From the NCBI GenBank assembly GCA_017472375.1, contig JAFUQL010000355.1:1-8489 (forward strand): a stretch of 8,489 nucleotides of DNA, in the 5' to 3' direction. The notes under the pieces are model-generated. The model was not told where the DNA came from and searched no databases. It saw only the letters and a list, made by a program, of their open reading frames with translations. Positions 1 through 6,388 of this stretch are shown piece after piece. Positions within the stretch are counted from its first letter, which is position 1. Each line of letters begins with the position of its first letter. This stretch comes from Oscillospiraceae bacterium (GTDB taxonomy: Bacteria > Bacillota > Clostridia > Oscillospirales > Ruminococcaceae). The translations under genes were made by a program, and so were the position numbers.

Positions 1-174
1 CAACGCGCCAAAAAAGATCGAAGCATCCTCCGACCAATTGGCGTAAGATACGGCAGCTTTCCACTCAACAGACATCGATGTGCCACCGGTTTTTTCCAGT
101 GTGTCCGGCCGGCCGCAGCCGATCAATCCCAGCGCCAAAATCAAGGCAAGCAGCACCGCTGCACATTGTTTCAT
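1..174 (-). CDS. Putative lipoprotein, N-terminal part only (runs off window)
   Basis: An open frame begins at the ATG at 174-172 and is still open at the window edge after 58 codons, so the C-terminus is missing. A purine-rich ribosome-binding site (GGGGAGGGG) lies about 6 bases before the ATG. Residues 1-20 look like a lipoprotein signal peptide: a short start with a single Lys, a hydrophobic stretch AAVLLALILALGLIG, then the lipobox L-I-G-C with Cys20 as the expected lipidated residue. The mature part seen so far (GRPDTLEKTGG, then SVEWKAAVSYANWSEDASIF) is polar and I do not recognise its family. The expected location is the outer face of the cytoplasmic membrane. It lies beyond the likely terminator of the mltG unit, so it probably has its own promoter, though I see no convincing one. 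Being an exported lipoprotein is well supported; the function is unknown. Confidence 0.72.
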   Translation of the reverse strand, partial: MKQCAAVLLALILALGLIGCGRPDTLEKTGGTSMSVEWKAAVSYANWSEDASIFFGAL

Positions 175-221
175 GCGATCCCCTCCCCGTCTGTTCCCCC
201 ACAGCCGCCTGCCAGCGGGGC

Positions 222-265
222 TTATACAAAGCACCGGGCAGCGCCCAGAAGGGGCCACCCGGCGC
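222..265 (-). terminator. Probable intrinsic terminator after mltG
   Basis: Read on the minus strand, GCGCCGGG (265-258) pairs with CCCGGTGC (238-231), with one G-U pair. Inside this, GCCC and GGGC (255-252 and 246-243) form a second helix around a five-base loop. A short T-containing stretch, TTTGTATAAG, follows at 230-221. The hairpin starts 14 bases after the mltG stop codon and before the next gene. The T-tract is weak, so termination may be incomplete. Confidence 0.55.
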
Positions 266-279
266 AGTTCGTTCGATTC

Positions 280-1419
280 TTACAGGGCGTCGTTCACGGC
301 CCAGGCGGTGTTCACGTTGGCCTGATGCTCCGAGGCGGTGGCCGCGTAGTAGTAGCGGCCGGTCAGGTCGGTGACGAAGAAATAGCAGGGGCTGTTGCCG
401 TTCTCGCTCACCAGCTCGGTGTTGGGGTTCACCACGGCCTTGATGGCCTCGATGCCCGGGTTGGAGATGGGACCGGCGGGCAGACCCGCCTTCTTATAGG
501 TGTCGTAGGCGTTGTAAAGTTCCTCGGGGATGTTGTCCCAGCCGCCGTAGTAGGGCGCCACCCAGTTGTACAGATAGTTGTTGTCCTCAGGGTTCTGCAC
601 ATAGCTGCTGGCGTTGCTTTCGAGACGGGGGAAAGGCGAGCCGGGCTCAAGGCGGTTCAGGAACACCTCGGCCACGTTCTGGTCCTCCTCGTTGCCGGCC
701 TCCTCCTGCACAAAGGAGGCCAGAATGACCGCATCGTCCAGCGTCATGCCGGCGGCCTCGATCTGGGCGCGCAGCTCCGCATCCACCCGGCGGTCGAACT
801 CAGCATAGAAGGTGTCCACATAGTTGTAGACTGTGTCGTCCACAAAGAACTCGTAGGTCTCGGGGAAGAGGTAGCCCTCGCACTTCATAAAGCGGGGCTC
901 GCTCTCATCGATCTGGCCCCAGAAGGCATACTGGCTGAAGTCGCTGCCGTCCTGCCCATTGGCGCAGGCCAGGAACTCATCGGCGGTACAAAGGCCGTTC
1001 TCCTCCATCAGGGCAGCGATGCCCAGTGCAGTGGTGCCCTCGGGGAAGGTCACCCGGACGGTCTCGGCGGCGGCGTACTGGCTCAGTGCCTCCAGAATGG
1101 CGTCGTAGCCCATGCCCTCGGTGAGGGTGAACTCGCCGTACTGCAGCTGCCCGGCCTTGCCGGTCTGCCCAGTGTACAGGCGGAATACGGTGGGGTAGCG
1201 GATGACGCCTGCATCCGCCAGCTTGCGGCCGATGGTGGCGGGGCCGCTGCCCTGCTCGATGGTGACGGTCACATGCGCACCGCCCTCTTTGCCGTTGATC
1301 TCACCGAAAAGGGTGAAGGCCACGAACGCCGCCGCGGCCACCAGCACCAGCAGCACCGCCAGAATGACCGTGCCGCAGCCGCCTTTCTTTTTCTTGGCGG
1401 GCTTTGCCTGTTCCTGCAT
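280..1419 (-). CDS. mltG: MltG (YceG-like) endolytic murein transglycosylase
   Basis: A 379-residue membrane-anchored enzyme expected to cleave nascent peptidoglycan glycan strands and so set their length, acting outside the membrane near the septal/elongation synthases. In order: a basic cytoplasmic tail with KKKK at residues 9-12; one membrane segment, about 18-38; an extracellular N-terminal subdomain, about 48-115; then the YceG catalytic domain. Visible family marks are EGYLFPETYEF (181-191), ILASFVQEEAGN (232-243), VFLNRL (252-257) and GLPAGPISNPG (312-322). By alignment in the mind with E. coli MltG, the catalytic Glu is the second E of VQEE, about E240. The start at 1419 is chosen because a perfect AGGAGGT lies 6 bases upstream; an in-frame ATG at 1467 overlaps the previous gene and is unlikely. 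The position after the FPRLES stretch is Asn269, where many homologues have Asp. It is the last gene of the pcrA unit, 40 bases after the GNAT-like gene. Confidence 0.95.
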   Translation of the reverse strand: MQEQAKPAKKKKGGCGTVILAVLLVLVAAAAFVAFTLFGEINGKEGGAHVTVTIEQGSGPATIGRKLADAGVIRYPTVFRLYTGQTGKAGQLQYGEFTLTEGMGYDAILEALSQYAAAETVRVTFPEGTTALGIAALMEENGLCTADEFLACANGQDGSDFSQYAFWGQIDESEPRFMKCEGYLFPETYEFFVDDTVYNYVDTFYAEFDRRVDAELRAQIEAAGMTLDDAVILASFVQEEAGNEEDQNVAEVFLNRLEPGSPFPRLESNASSYVQNPEDNNYLYNWVAPYYGGWDNIPEELYNAYDTYKKAGLPAGPISNPGIEAIKAVVNPNTELVSENGNSPCYFFVTDLTGRYYYAATASEHQANVNTAWAVNDAL

Positions 1420-1425
1420 GGTTTT

Positions 1426-1432
1426 ACCTCCT
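1426..1432 (-). promoter_or_regulatory. Ribosome-binding site deciding the mltG start
   Basis: The minus strand reads AGGAGGT with a 6-base spacer to the ATG at 1419. This fixes the translation start 16 codons inside the longest open frame, giving a protein that begins MQEQAKPAKK. Confidence 0.85.
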
Positions 1433-1459
1433 GAGTCCTCACAAACACTCGTTTTCACG

Positions 1460-2269
1460 TTATACACGGCCCTGCTTGTTCACGTCCAGCACCAACCGCA
1501 TATAGCTCTCGGTCACGTCAAAGGGATGGGCAAGGAACTTGATGCAGCCGTACTCCTCCCGGCTTCCCTCGCCCAGACACAGGGGCTGCTCCGCCCCCAA
1601 AAGCAGTTCGGCCTGCTGGCCGCCCACCTTCTCGCGGGCTGCCTGCCACAGCCGCTCTGCCGCACGGTCGCCGGCGGCAAACAGCTCGATGAAGCGCAGT
1701 GTCTCCCCCTCCTTGAAGTACAGGCCATAGGCCTCGTCGGTGGAGACGATGGTCAGCCCACGGCTGTACAGGTCGGTGAGCACCTCCACCATGCTGGCGA
1801 GGGGCAGGCGCACTGCATCGGGCACATACTTCGCCCGAAGCTGCTCCAGATTGCGCACGGTCACCGTGTCCATGTCTGCCTGCGCCCACAGATTGGAGCG
1901 GATGGGCCGGCGCACCCGACGCGTGCCAAAGGCCTTTTCATAGCCCGCCGCGGCAAACAGCGCCCATTCATCCCCAGCCATGGGGCGGGCCACCGCGAAC
2001 AGCGCACCGTCCGCCTTCACCCACTCCTCTGCCTTCTGCAGAAAGGCCGCCTCACCGCCCGCAGGGGCAGTCAGGCCGTAAAAATACACCCCCTGCCGCT
2101 GGCCGATGGTCACCGGCAGCGCACACACAAGGCTCTCGTCTTCGATCAGGATCCGCCCTGGCGCGGCGAACCGCTCCAGCACCATCCGTGCAAAAGCAGC
2201 ATCACAGCCGCGGGCCTTCTGCCACAGCCCGCACAGGGCAGGCAGATCGTTCTTCTCTGCGACTCTCAT
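1460..2269 (-). CDS. GNAT-like N-acetyltransferase family protein, probable tandem GNAT fold
   Basis: A 269-residue soluble protein. Residues 1-30 (MRVAEKNDLPALCGLWQKAR and onward) have the look of the first strand and helix of a GNAT acetyltransferase. Residues 47-76 (LVCALPVT, VYFYGLTAPAGGEAAF) match the central strands, and 98-114 (AGDEWALFAAAGYEKAFGT) match the late strand-helix with an AAGYEK element like the usual LYEKxGF. The canonical acetyl-CoA loop (Q/RxxGxG/A) is degenerate, here only PAGGEA. The second half, including GCIKFLAHPF (241-250) and YMRLVLD (256-262), resembles the C-terminal GNAT half of Eis-like double-GNAT proteins. Substrate is unknown, and the degenerate loop leaves open whether it is an active acetyltransferase. 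The start at 2269 has GAGGGGAG about 9 bases upstream, possibly held in a hairpin. It sits between tmk and mltG in the same direction. Confidence 0.75.
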   Translation of the reverse strand: MRVAEKNDLPALCGLWQKARGCDAAFARMVLERFAAPGRILIEDESLVCALPVTIGQRQGVYFYGLTAPAGGEAAFLQKAEEWVKADGALFAVARPMAGDEWALFAAAGYEKAFGTRRVRRPIRSNLWAQADMDTVTVRNLEQLRAKYVPDAVRLPLASMVEVLTDLYSRGLTIVSTDEAYGLYFKEGETLRFIELFAAGDRAAERLWQAAREKVGGQQAELLLGAEQPLCLGEGSREEYGCIKFLAHPFDVTESYMRLVLDVNKQGRV

Positions 2270-2282
2270 TCATTCACACTCC

Positions 2283-2309
2283 CCTCGGGGGTACGCCGTG
2301 CGGGCGTAC
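2283..2309 (-). promoter_or_regulatory. Two adjacent hairpins in the tmk to GNAT-like gap, one over the ribosome-binding site
   Basis: A perfect 7-base inverted repeat, GTACGCC (2291-2297) and GGCGTAC (2303-2309), encloses a 5-base loop. Directly next to it, towards the GNAT-like gene, CCCC and GGGG form a 4-base stem (the minus strand reads CCCCCGAGGGG), and the GGGG arm is part of the Shine-Dalgarno sequence. No T-tract follows, so this is not a normal terminator. A role in translation or RNA stability, or a dispersed repeat, are both possible. Confidence 0.45.
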
Positions 2310-2337
2310 GTCGTTCCTTAACGGCCAAAGCTCCGTA

Positions 2338-3021
2338 TTAAATACGACACAGCTCCTGCCGATGTTTCAAAACCAGCTCCAGAACTTCCCGGTGGATGTC
2401 CTGAATAGAGCGCATCTCCCCGCCGTTCATGCAGGCCACGCTCTGCCAGCCGCAATGGTCTGCGCAGTACTCGGCGGCGCGGCGGCTGCGGGCGAGGTAC
2501 TCCACATCCCGCTCGTGGATGTCCTTTTTCGACTCGTCGCCCTTGTAGCGGTCGGTCATCAGCCGCTGGCTCACCGCAGGGTCCACCTGCAGATAGACCA
2601 CCAGATCGGGCGCTGGGATCCCCAGCTTGCCATACTCAAAGTCAAACAGCCATGCAAGGTAGCCGTCCCACTCGCTCTGAGGCAGCTTGGAGCACTGGTG
2701 CACGCCGTTGCTGGTGGTGTAGCGGTCCGCGATGAGGATACCGCCCTGGTCGTAAAAGGCCCGCCAGTCCTGCTGGAAGCTGGCGTAGCGATCCACCGCG
2801 TAAAAGGTGGATGCCGCATAGGCGTTCACATCGCCGGGCTTCTTGCCGAACTCACCGGCCAGGTACATCTTCACCGGCGCACAGGCCGGGCTCTCATAAT
2901 TTGGGAAGCTGATCTTCCTCACTGGAATACCCTCAGCTTCCAGCGCGGTACGCAGCAGCTCAGCCTGGGTGCCCTTGCCGCTGCCGTCCAGGCCCTCCAG
3001 CACGATCAACTGGCCCTTCAT
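2338..3021 (-). CDS. tmk: Thymidylate kinase (dTMP kinase)
   Basis: A 227-residue cytoplasmic kinase that phosphorylates dTMP to dTDP with ATP. The phosphate-binding loop is GLDGSGKGTQ (residues 10-19). Other family marks are FYAVDRYASF (73-82), the DRY motif in IADRYTTSNG (97-106) and the core strand VVYLQVDP (141-148). A LID-type region rich in charged residues (DRYKGDESKKDIHERD, 157-172) follows. The usual REPGGT near residue 40 is replaced by FPNYES, and the length is somewhat above the roughly 210 of the E. coli enzyme; both look like a lineage variant rather than damage. Its ATG at 3021 is separated from the thyX TGA by a single base, and its ribosome-binding site (AAGGGGGA) lies inside the end of thyX. 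This implies translational coupling of consecutive steps of dTTP synthesis. Confidence 0.96.
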   Translation of the reverse strand: MKGQLIVLEGLDGSGKGTQAELLRTALEAEGIPVRKISFPNYESPACAPVKMYLAGEFGKKPGDVNAYAASTFYAVDRYASFQQDWRAFYDQGGILIADRYTTSNGVHQCSKLPQSEWDGYLAWLFDFEYGKLGIPAPDLVVYLQVDPAVSQRLMTDRYKGDESKKDIHERDVEYLARSRRAAEYCADHCGWQSVACMNGGEMRSIQDIHREVLELVLKHRQELCRI

Positions 3022-3022
3022 C

Positions 3023-3796
3023 TCAGGCTTCCCCCTTCAGCGCGGCATACTTCTTGCGCATCTCATCGGCCTTGCCGCAGGTCATCTTGCCCTCCGGACA
3101 GGGACCGGCCACACAGGAGGGGCCGCTCATCTCAAACAGCGCCGGAGCCACCTCGTACACCAGCCGGAACATCCGCTCGGCCAGCTCCCGGATCTCCCAC
3201 TGGGCACGGTTGCAGCAGCGGTGATGGAAAAAGTTGTTCAGGCTTCGGGCGTTCATAGTGACGATCATCTTGGTGGTGCAGGCGTTGGGCAGTACAAACC
3301 GGGCATCCTCAATGGCCATCTTCTCGGCCTTTTTGGCGGCCTCGGCCTCACTCATGCCCTCGGCCACCATGCGGCGGATGTGCCCATCCTTCAGCACCCC
3401 GGCAATACGGCGGTACTCCTCAGCCTCACCGGCCATAGCCTGCTCAAAGGCAGCCAGGCCCTCGGGGTCATCGGCCACAGCAGGCGGAGTCACATACTCG
3501 AATTGATCCAGCCGCACATAGCGCTGGCTCTGCACGCTGTAGCTGGCCATACGGTGGCGGGTGATCTGTGCCAGCAGGCTGCGGCTCACACCCTCGATGG
3601 CAAAGGTGAAGCTGGCATGCTCGGTGGGGCTCTCATGGCCCATCTTGGCCAGCATCCGCACAAAATCCCGGCTCTTTTCCGGGGTCAGGCCATCCAGCAG
3701 GTCATCGATGTGGGCATTGGAATAGCACAGCTTCGCGGCGGCTGCCACCACCTTCTCCGGCTCGGGAGTGTGGGCGATCAAGGTAACCTTCATCAT
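3023..3796 (-). CDS. thyX: Flavin-dependent thymidylate synthase ThyX
   Basis: A 257-residue enzyme that makes dTMP from dUMP using methylene-tetrahydrofolate, FAD and NAD(P)H. The signature RHR-x7-S-Q-R is intact: R80-H81-R82, then S90-Q91-R92. Upstream is GHESPTEHASFTF (53-65), a conserved ThyX segment. Downstream, residues about 165-203 hold VLPNACTTK, MNARSLNNFF and AQWEIR, which form the dUMP/FAD site. The C-terminus carries an extra tail with three Cys (C228, C233, C240), adding to the pair C194-C195. The first ATG at 3796 is used because AAGGA lies 9 bases ahead of it; an adjacent second ATG would make the protein one residue shorter. It follows pcrA after 17 bases and almost touches tmk. 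Confidence 0.97.
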   Translation of the reverse strand: MMKVTLIAHTPEPEKVVAAAAKLCYSNAHIDDLLDGLTPEKSRDFVRMLAKMGHESPTEHASFTFAIEGVSRSLLAQITRHRMASYSVQSQRYVRLDQFEYVTPPAVADDPEGLAAFEQAMAGEAEEYRRIAGVLKDGHIRRMVAEGMSEAEAAKKAEKMAIEDARFVLPNACTTKMIVTMNARSLNNFFHHRCCNRAQWEIRELAERMFRLVYEVAPALFEMSGPSCVAGPCPEGKMTCGKADEMRKKYAALKGEA

Positions 3797-3813
3797 ATTC
3801 TATCGTCCTTCCG

Positions 3814-6345
3814 TTATTTTACCAGTTTAATGGGCGCGTAATTCGCCATCGTCTTTTTGATACCCACCCGCTCGAACTGGATCTCCACGATGGTATCGCC
3901 CGCCACGGGGGTGACCTTCAGTACCTGGCCGCGGCCGAACACCTTGTGGTCCACAATGTCGCCGGGGCGGAACTTCGGCTTTTCACCAGCCGCCTTCGCA
4001 GGCTGAGCTGCAGGCTGTGCGGTGGTACTGGTCCAGCGGCGCTGTGTGGGCTGCTCTGTGCTGCTGACGCGCCCATAACCCCGCCCGGTACCACCGCTCT
4101 GACCATAACTGCCGGAACCGGCGGGCGAACGGTTGTAGTCGCCGTTGAGATAGCCGCGGTTCGCCGCCGCAGCCCGGCCGCCGAAGTCGTAAGGGCTGCG
4201 GCCGCCCCGGTCGTAGGGGCTGCGCTCGCCGCCCCGATTCAGCCGGGGACTGCGCTCCTCCTCCAGCAGATCCGGAGAGATCTCCGTTAAAAAGCGGCTG
4301 GGGCGGTTGCGGCGGGTCTGGCCAAAGATCATCCGGCTCTGGCTGCTGGAGAGGTACAGCTCCTTTTTCGCCCGGGTGATGCCCACATAGCAAAGGCGGC
4401 GCTCCTCCTCCAGATCCTCGTCGGAATAGCGGCTCAGCTCGCTGGGAAAGACACCCTCTTCCAGGCCGAGGATGAACACATAGTCAAACTCCAGGCCCTT
4501 CGCCGAATGCATGGTCATCATGACCACCACATCGGTGTCCTGGTCGTAGCTGTCCAGATCGGAGATGAGAGCGACCTCTTCCAGGAAGCCCTCCAGGCTG
4601 GCATCGAGGCCCTTCTGATCAGCATAGGTCTTAACGCTGGACACCAGCTGACCTAAGTTTTCCAACCGGGAAACGCCCTCGTCCCCACTGGCCCGCAGCA
4701 TCGCCTCATATCCGCTGATCTCCATCAGCTTGCTCACGAACTGATCCAGCGGCAGGGCGGTGGCGGCCTCCTGCATCTGCTGATACAGGCCATAAAATTT
4801 ATTCAGCGCACCGGCGGCGCGGCCCAGCTCGCTGAACTGCCCCGCCCGGGCACAGATGTCCAACATGCAGGTACCCTCCTGCTGGGCGAGCTGTGCCACC
4901 TTTTCGATGGTCGTCGCGCCGATCTTTCGGGCCGGCTCGTTGATGATGCGCCGCAGGCGCAGGTCGTCCCGGGGGTTCGCCACGATGGACATATAGGACA
5001 CGATGTCCTTGATCTCCTTGCGGTCGTAGAAGCGCTGACCGCCCACGATCTTGTAGGGGATGCCCGCCCGGGCGAAGTAGGTCTCAACAGGGTTGGACTG
5101 GGCGTTCATTCGGTACAGGATGGCGTGGTCCCGCAGCTTGCCGCCGGCCCGCAGGTGCTGGCCGATGACCGTTGCAATATGACTGGCCTCGTCCTGCTCG
5201 CTCTCGGCCTCGTAGTGGTGGACCTTAGTGCCCTCGCCGTTCTCGGTCCACAGGGTCTTGCCCTTACGGCCCTGGTTGTTCTGAATGACACAGTTCGCCG
5301 CATCCAGAATGTTCGAGGTGGAGCGATAATTCTGCTCCAGCCGGATGACCTTCGCACCCGGGAAGTGGTGTTCAAAATTCAGGATGTTCTCAATGGTGGC
5401 GCCGCGGAACCGGTAGATGCTCTGGTCGTCGTCACCCACCACACACACGTTTCCGCTGCCGCCAGCCAGCAGCCGCACCAGATGGAACTGCGCCACACTG
5501 GTGTCCTGATACTCGTCCACCAAAATGTATCGGAACTTATTCTGGTAGTGCTCCAGTACCTCACGCTCCTTCATAAAGAGCTGCACGGTATTGAAGATCA
5601 GATCGTCAAAGTCCATGGCGCCGGCACTGCGCAGACGTTTCTGGTAAGCATCATACACTTTGGCGATCAGGCCAGCCTTGCTGTCGATGGGAGCAGCAAG
5701 GGCATCTTCAGGGGCAATGAGCTGGTCCTTCAGGCGGCCGATCTGGCCGATGCATGCTTTGATGGGCAGGAACTTGTCGTCCACCATCAGCTGCTTGTAG
5801 ACCTCTTTCATAGCCCGCTGCTGGTCATCGGTGTCATAGATGGTAAAGCTTTTGGGGTAACCCAGCCGCTCACCGTCCCGCCGCAGAATGCGCACGCAGG
5901 CCGAATGGAAGGTGGATGCATTCACGTCACCGCCTTCGGTGGGGCCAAGCATGGCCGCCAGACGATTTTTCAGCTCATCCGCCGCCTTGTTGGTGAAGGT
6001 GATCGCCAGCACATTCCAGGGACGGGCCGGATCCTTCGCCATCATGCTCCGCAGCCCGGCCGGCAGCGGGGTATTCATCATCATGGCAGTGCGCAGCTCC
6101 ATCAGATCCTCCTCGGTCACTGCGCGGGGCAACCAGCTGCTGCCATGGGCACTGCCGTACCGGATGATGTTCGCAATGCGGTTGACCAGCACCGTGGTCT
6201 TGCCGCTGCCAGCACCCGCAAGGATGAGCAGCGGGCCCTCGGTACAGAACACCGCCTCTTTTTGCACCGGGTTCAGCCGGCCAAAGCCTTTTTCGATGTA
6301 TCGGTCACGGAGGGTGAGAAACTCCGCGGTAAACTCATTCGCCAT
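3814..6345 (-). CDS. pcrA: ATP-dependent DNA helicase PcrA (UvrD/Rep superfamily 1A)
   Basis: An 843-residue 3'-5' helicase expected to act in repair, replication of plasmids or forks, and transcription-replication conflicts. Helicase motifs in order: Q-motif region RLNPVQKEAV (23-32); motif I LAGAGSGKTT (42-51); Ia ITFTNKAADEL (115-125); II LVDEYQDTS (275-283); III GDDDQSIYRFRGA (304-316); IV LEQNYRSTSNIL (336-347); V MHSAKGLEFDYVFI (612-625); VI LCYVGITRAKKELYL (651-665). The C-terminus (about 790-843, FRPGDIVDHKVFGRGQVLKV onward) is the Tudor-like domain that binds RNA polymerase in PcrA/UvrD. Two departures are an insertion of about 45 residues between motifs I and Ia (about 62-108) and a Gly/Arg/Ser/Tyr-rich linker (about 697-785). 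The start at 6345 is chosen over the ATG at 6369 because AGAAAGG lies 8 bases upstream, and because the promoter puts transcription start almost on top of the earlier ATG. First gene of its unit. Confidence 0.97.
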   Translation of the reverse strand: MANEFTAEFLTLRDRYIEKGFGRLNPVQKEAVFCTEGPLLILAGAGSGKTTVLVNRIANIIRYGSAHGSSWLPRAVTEEDLMELRTAMMMNTPLPAGLRSMMAKDPARPWNVLAITFTNKAADELKNRLAAMLGPTEGGDVNASTFHSACVRILRRDGERLGYPKSFTIYDTDDQQRAMKEVYKQLMVDDKFLPIKACIGQIGRLKDQLIAPEDALAAPIDSKAGLIAKVYDAYQKRLRSAGAMDFDDLIFNTVQLFMKEREVLEHYQNKFRYILVDEYQDTSVAQFHLVRLLAGGSGNVCVVGDDDQSIYRFRGATIENILNFEHHFPGAKVIRLEQNYRSTSNILDAANCVIQNNQGRKGKTLWTENGEGTKVHHYEAESEQDEASHIATVIGQHLRAGGKLRDHAILYRMNAQSNPVETYFARAGIPYKIVGGQRFYDRKEIKDIVSYMSIVANPRDDLRLRRIINEPARKIGATTIEKVAQLAQQEGTCMLDICARAGQFSELGRAAGALNKFYGLYQQMQEAATALPLDQFVSKLMEISGYEAMLRASGDEGVSRLENLGQLVSSVKTYADQKGLDASLEGFLEEVALISDLDSYDQDTDVVVMMTMHSAKGLEFDYVFILGLEEGVFPSELSRYSDEDLEEERRLCYVGITRAKKELYLSSSQSRMIFGQTRRNRPSRFLTEISPDLLEEERSPRLNRGGERSPYDRGGRSPYDFGGRAAAANRGYLNGDYNRSPAGSGSYGQSGGTGRGYGRVSSTEQPTQRRWTSTTAQPAAQPAKAAGEKPKFRPGDIVDHKVFGRGQVLKVTPVAGDTIVEIQFERVGIKKTMANYAPIKLVK
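4186..4260 (-). repeat. Short in-frame tandem repeats coding RGG(E)RSPYD in PcrA
   Basis: Two near-identical units, 24 bases (4186-4209) and 27 bases (4210-4236), differ mainly by one extra codon. They encode RGG-RSPYD and RGGE-RSPYD. A more diverged third copy (RSPRLNRGG) precedes them in the protein. They form the first part of the flexible linker between the helicase core and the C-terminal Tudor-like domain. Confidence 0.75.
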
Positions 6346-6353
6346 GGTGCCAA

Positions 6354-6360
6354 CCTTTCT
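6354..6360 (-). promoter_or_regulatory. Ribosome-binding site deciding the pcrA start
   Basis: The minus strand reads AGAAAGG with an 8-base spacer to the ATG at 6345. The alternative ATG at 6369 has only AT-rich sequence ahead of it and no ribosome-binding site. Confidence 0.65.
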
Positions 6361-6379
6361 TTGCAGCATTTAACAATTT

Positions 6380-6388
6380 ATTATATCA
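6380..6388 (-). promoter_or_regulatory. Extended -10 promoter for the pcrA unit
   Basis: The minus strand reads TGATATAAT, a consensus TATAAT box with the TGn extension. The -35 region at 17-base spacing is poor (a T-rich TTTTTT), which is usual for extended -10 promoters. The predicted transcription start is near 6373, giving a leader of about 28 bases before the ATG at 6345. Confidence 0.65.

Noticed and set aside
221..226. TATAAG as a -10 box for the lipoprotein gene
   Set aside because: No credible -35 element or TG extension, and it forms part of the likely terminator tail of mltG.
262..282. TTCGATTC resembling a tRNA T-loop
   Set aside because: No cloverleaf arms or acceptor stem around it, and it overlaps the end of mltG and the terminator region.
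166..1434. A 422-codon plus-strand frame opposite mltG
   Set aside because: mltG on the minus strand has intact motifs and an ideal ribosome-binding site; the plus frame has none and is an antisense shadow of GC-rich coding DNA. The same holds for the plus frames at 1202-2341, 2188-3258, 2969-3841 and 5125-6447.
4066..4257. Repeated GC-rich units considered as a mobile or CRISPR-like repeat
   Set aside because: The units are directly adjacent, in frame, and encode the RSPYD linker of PcrA; there are no spacers.
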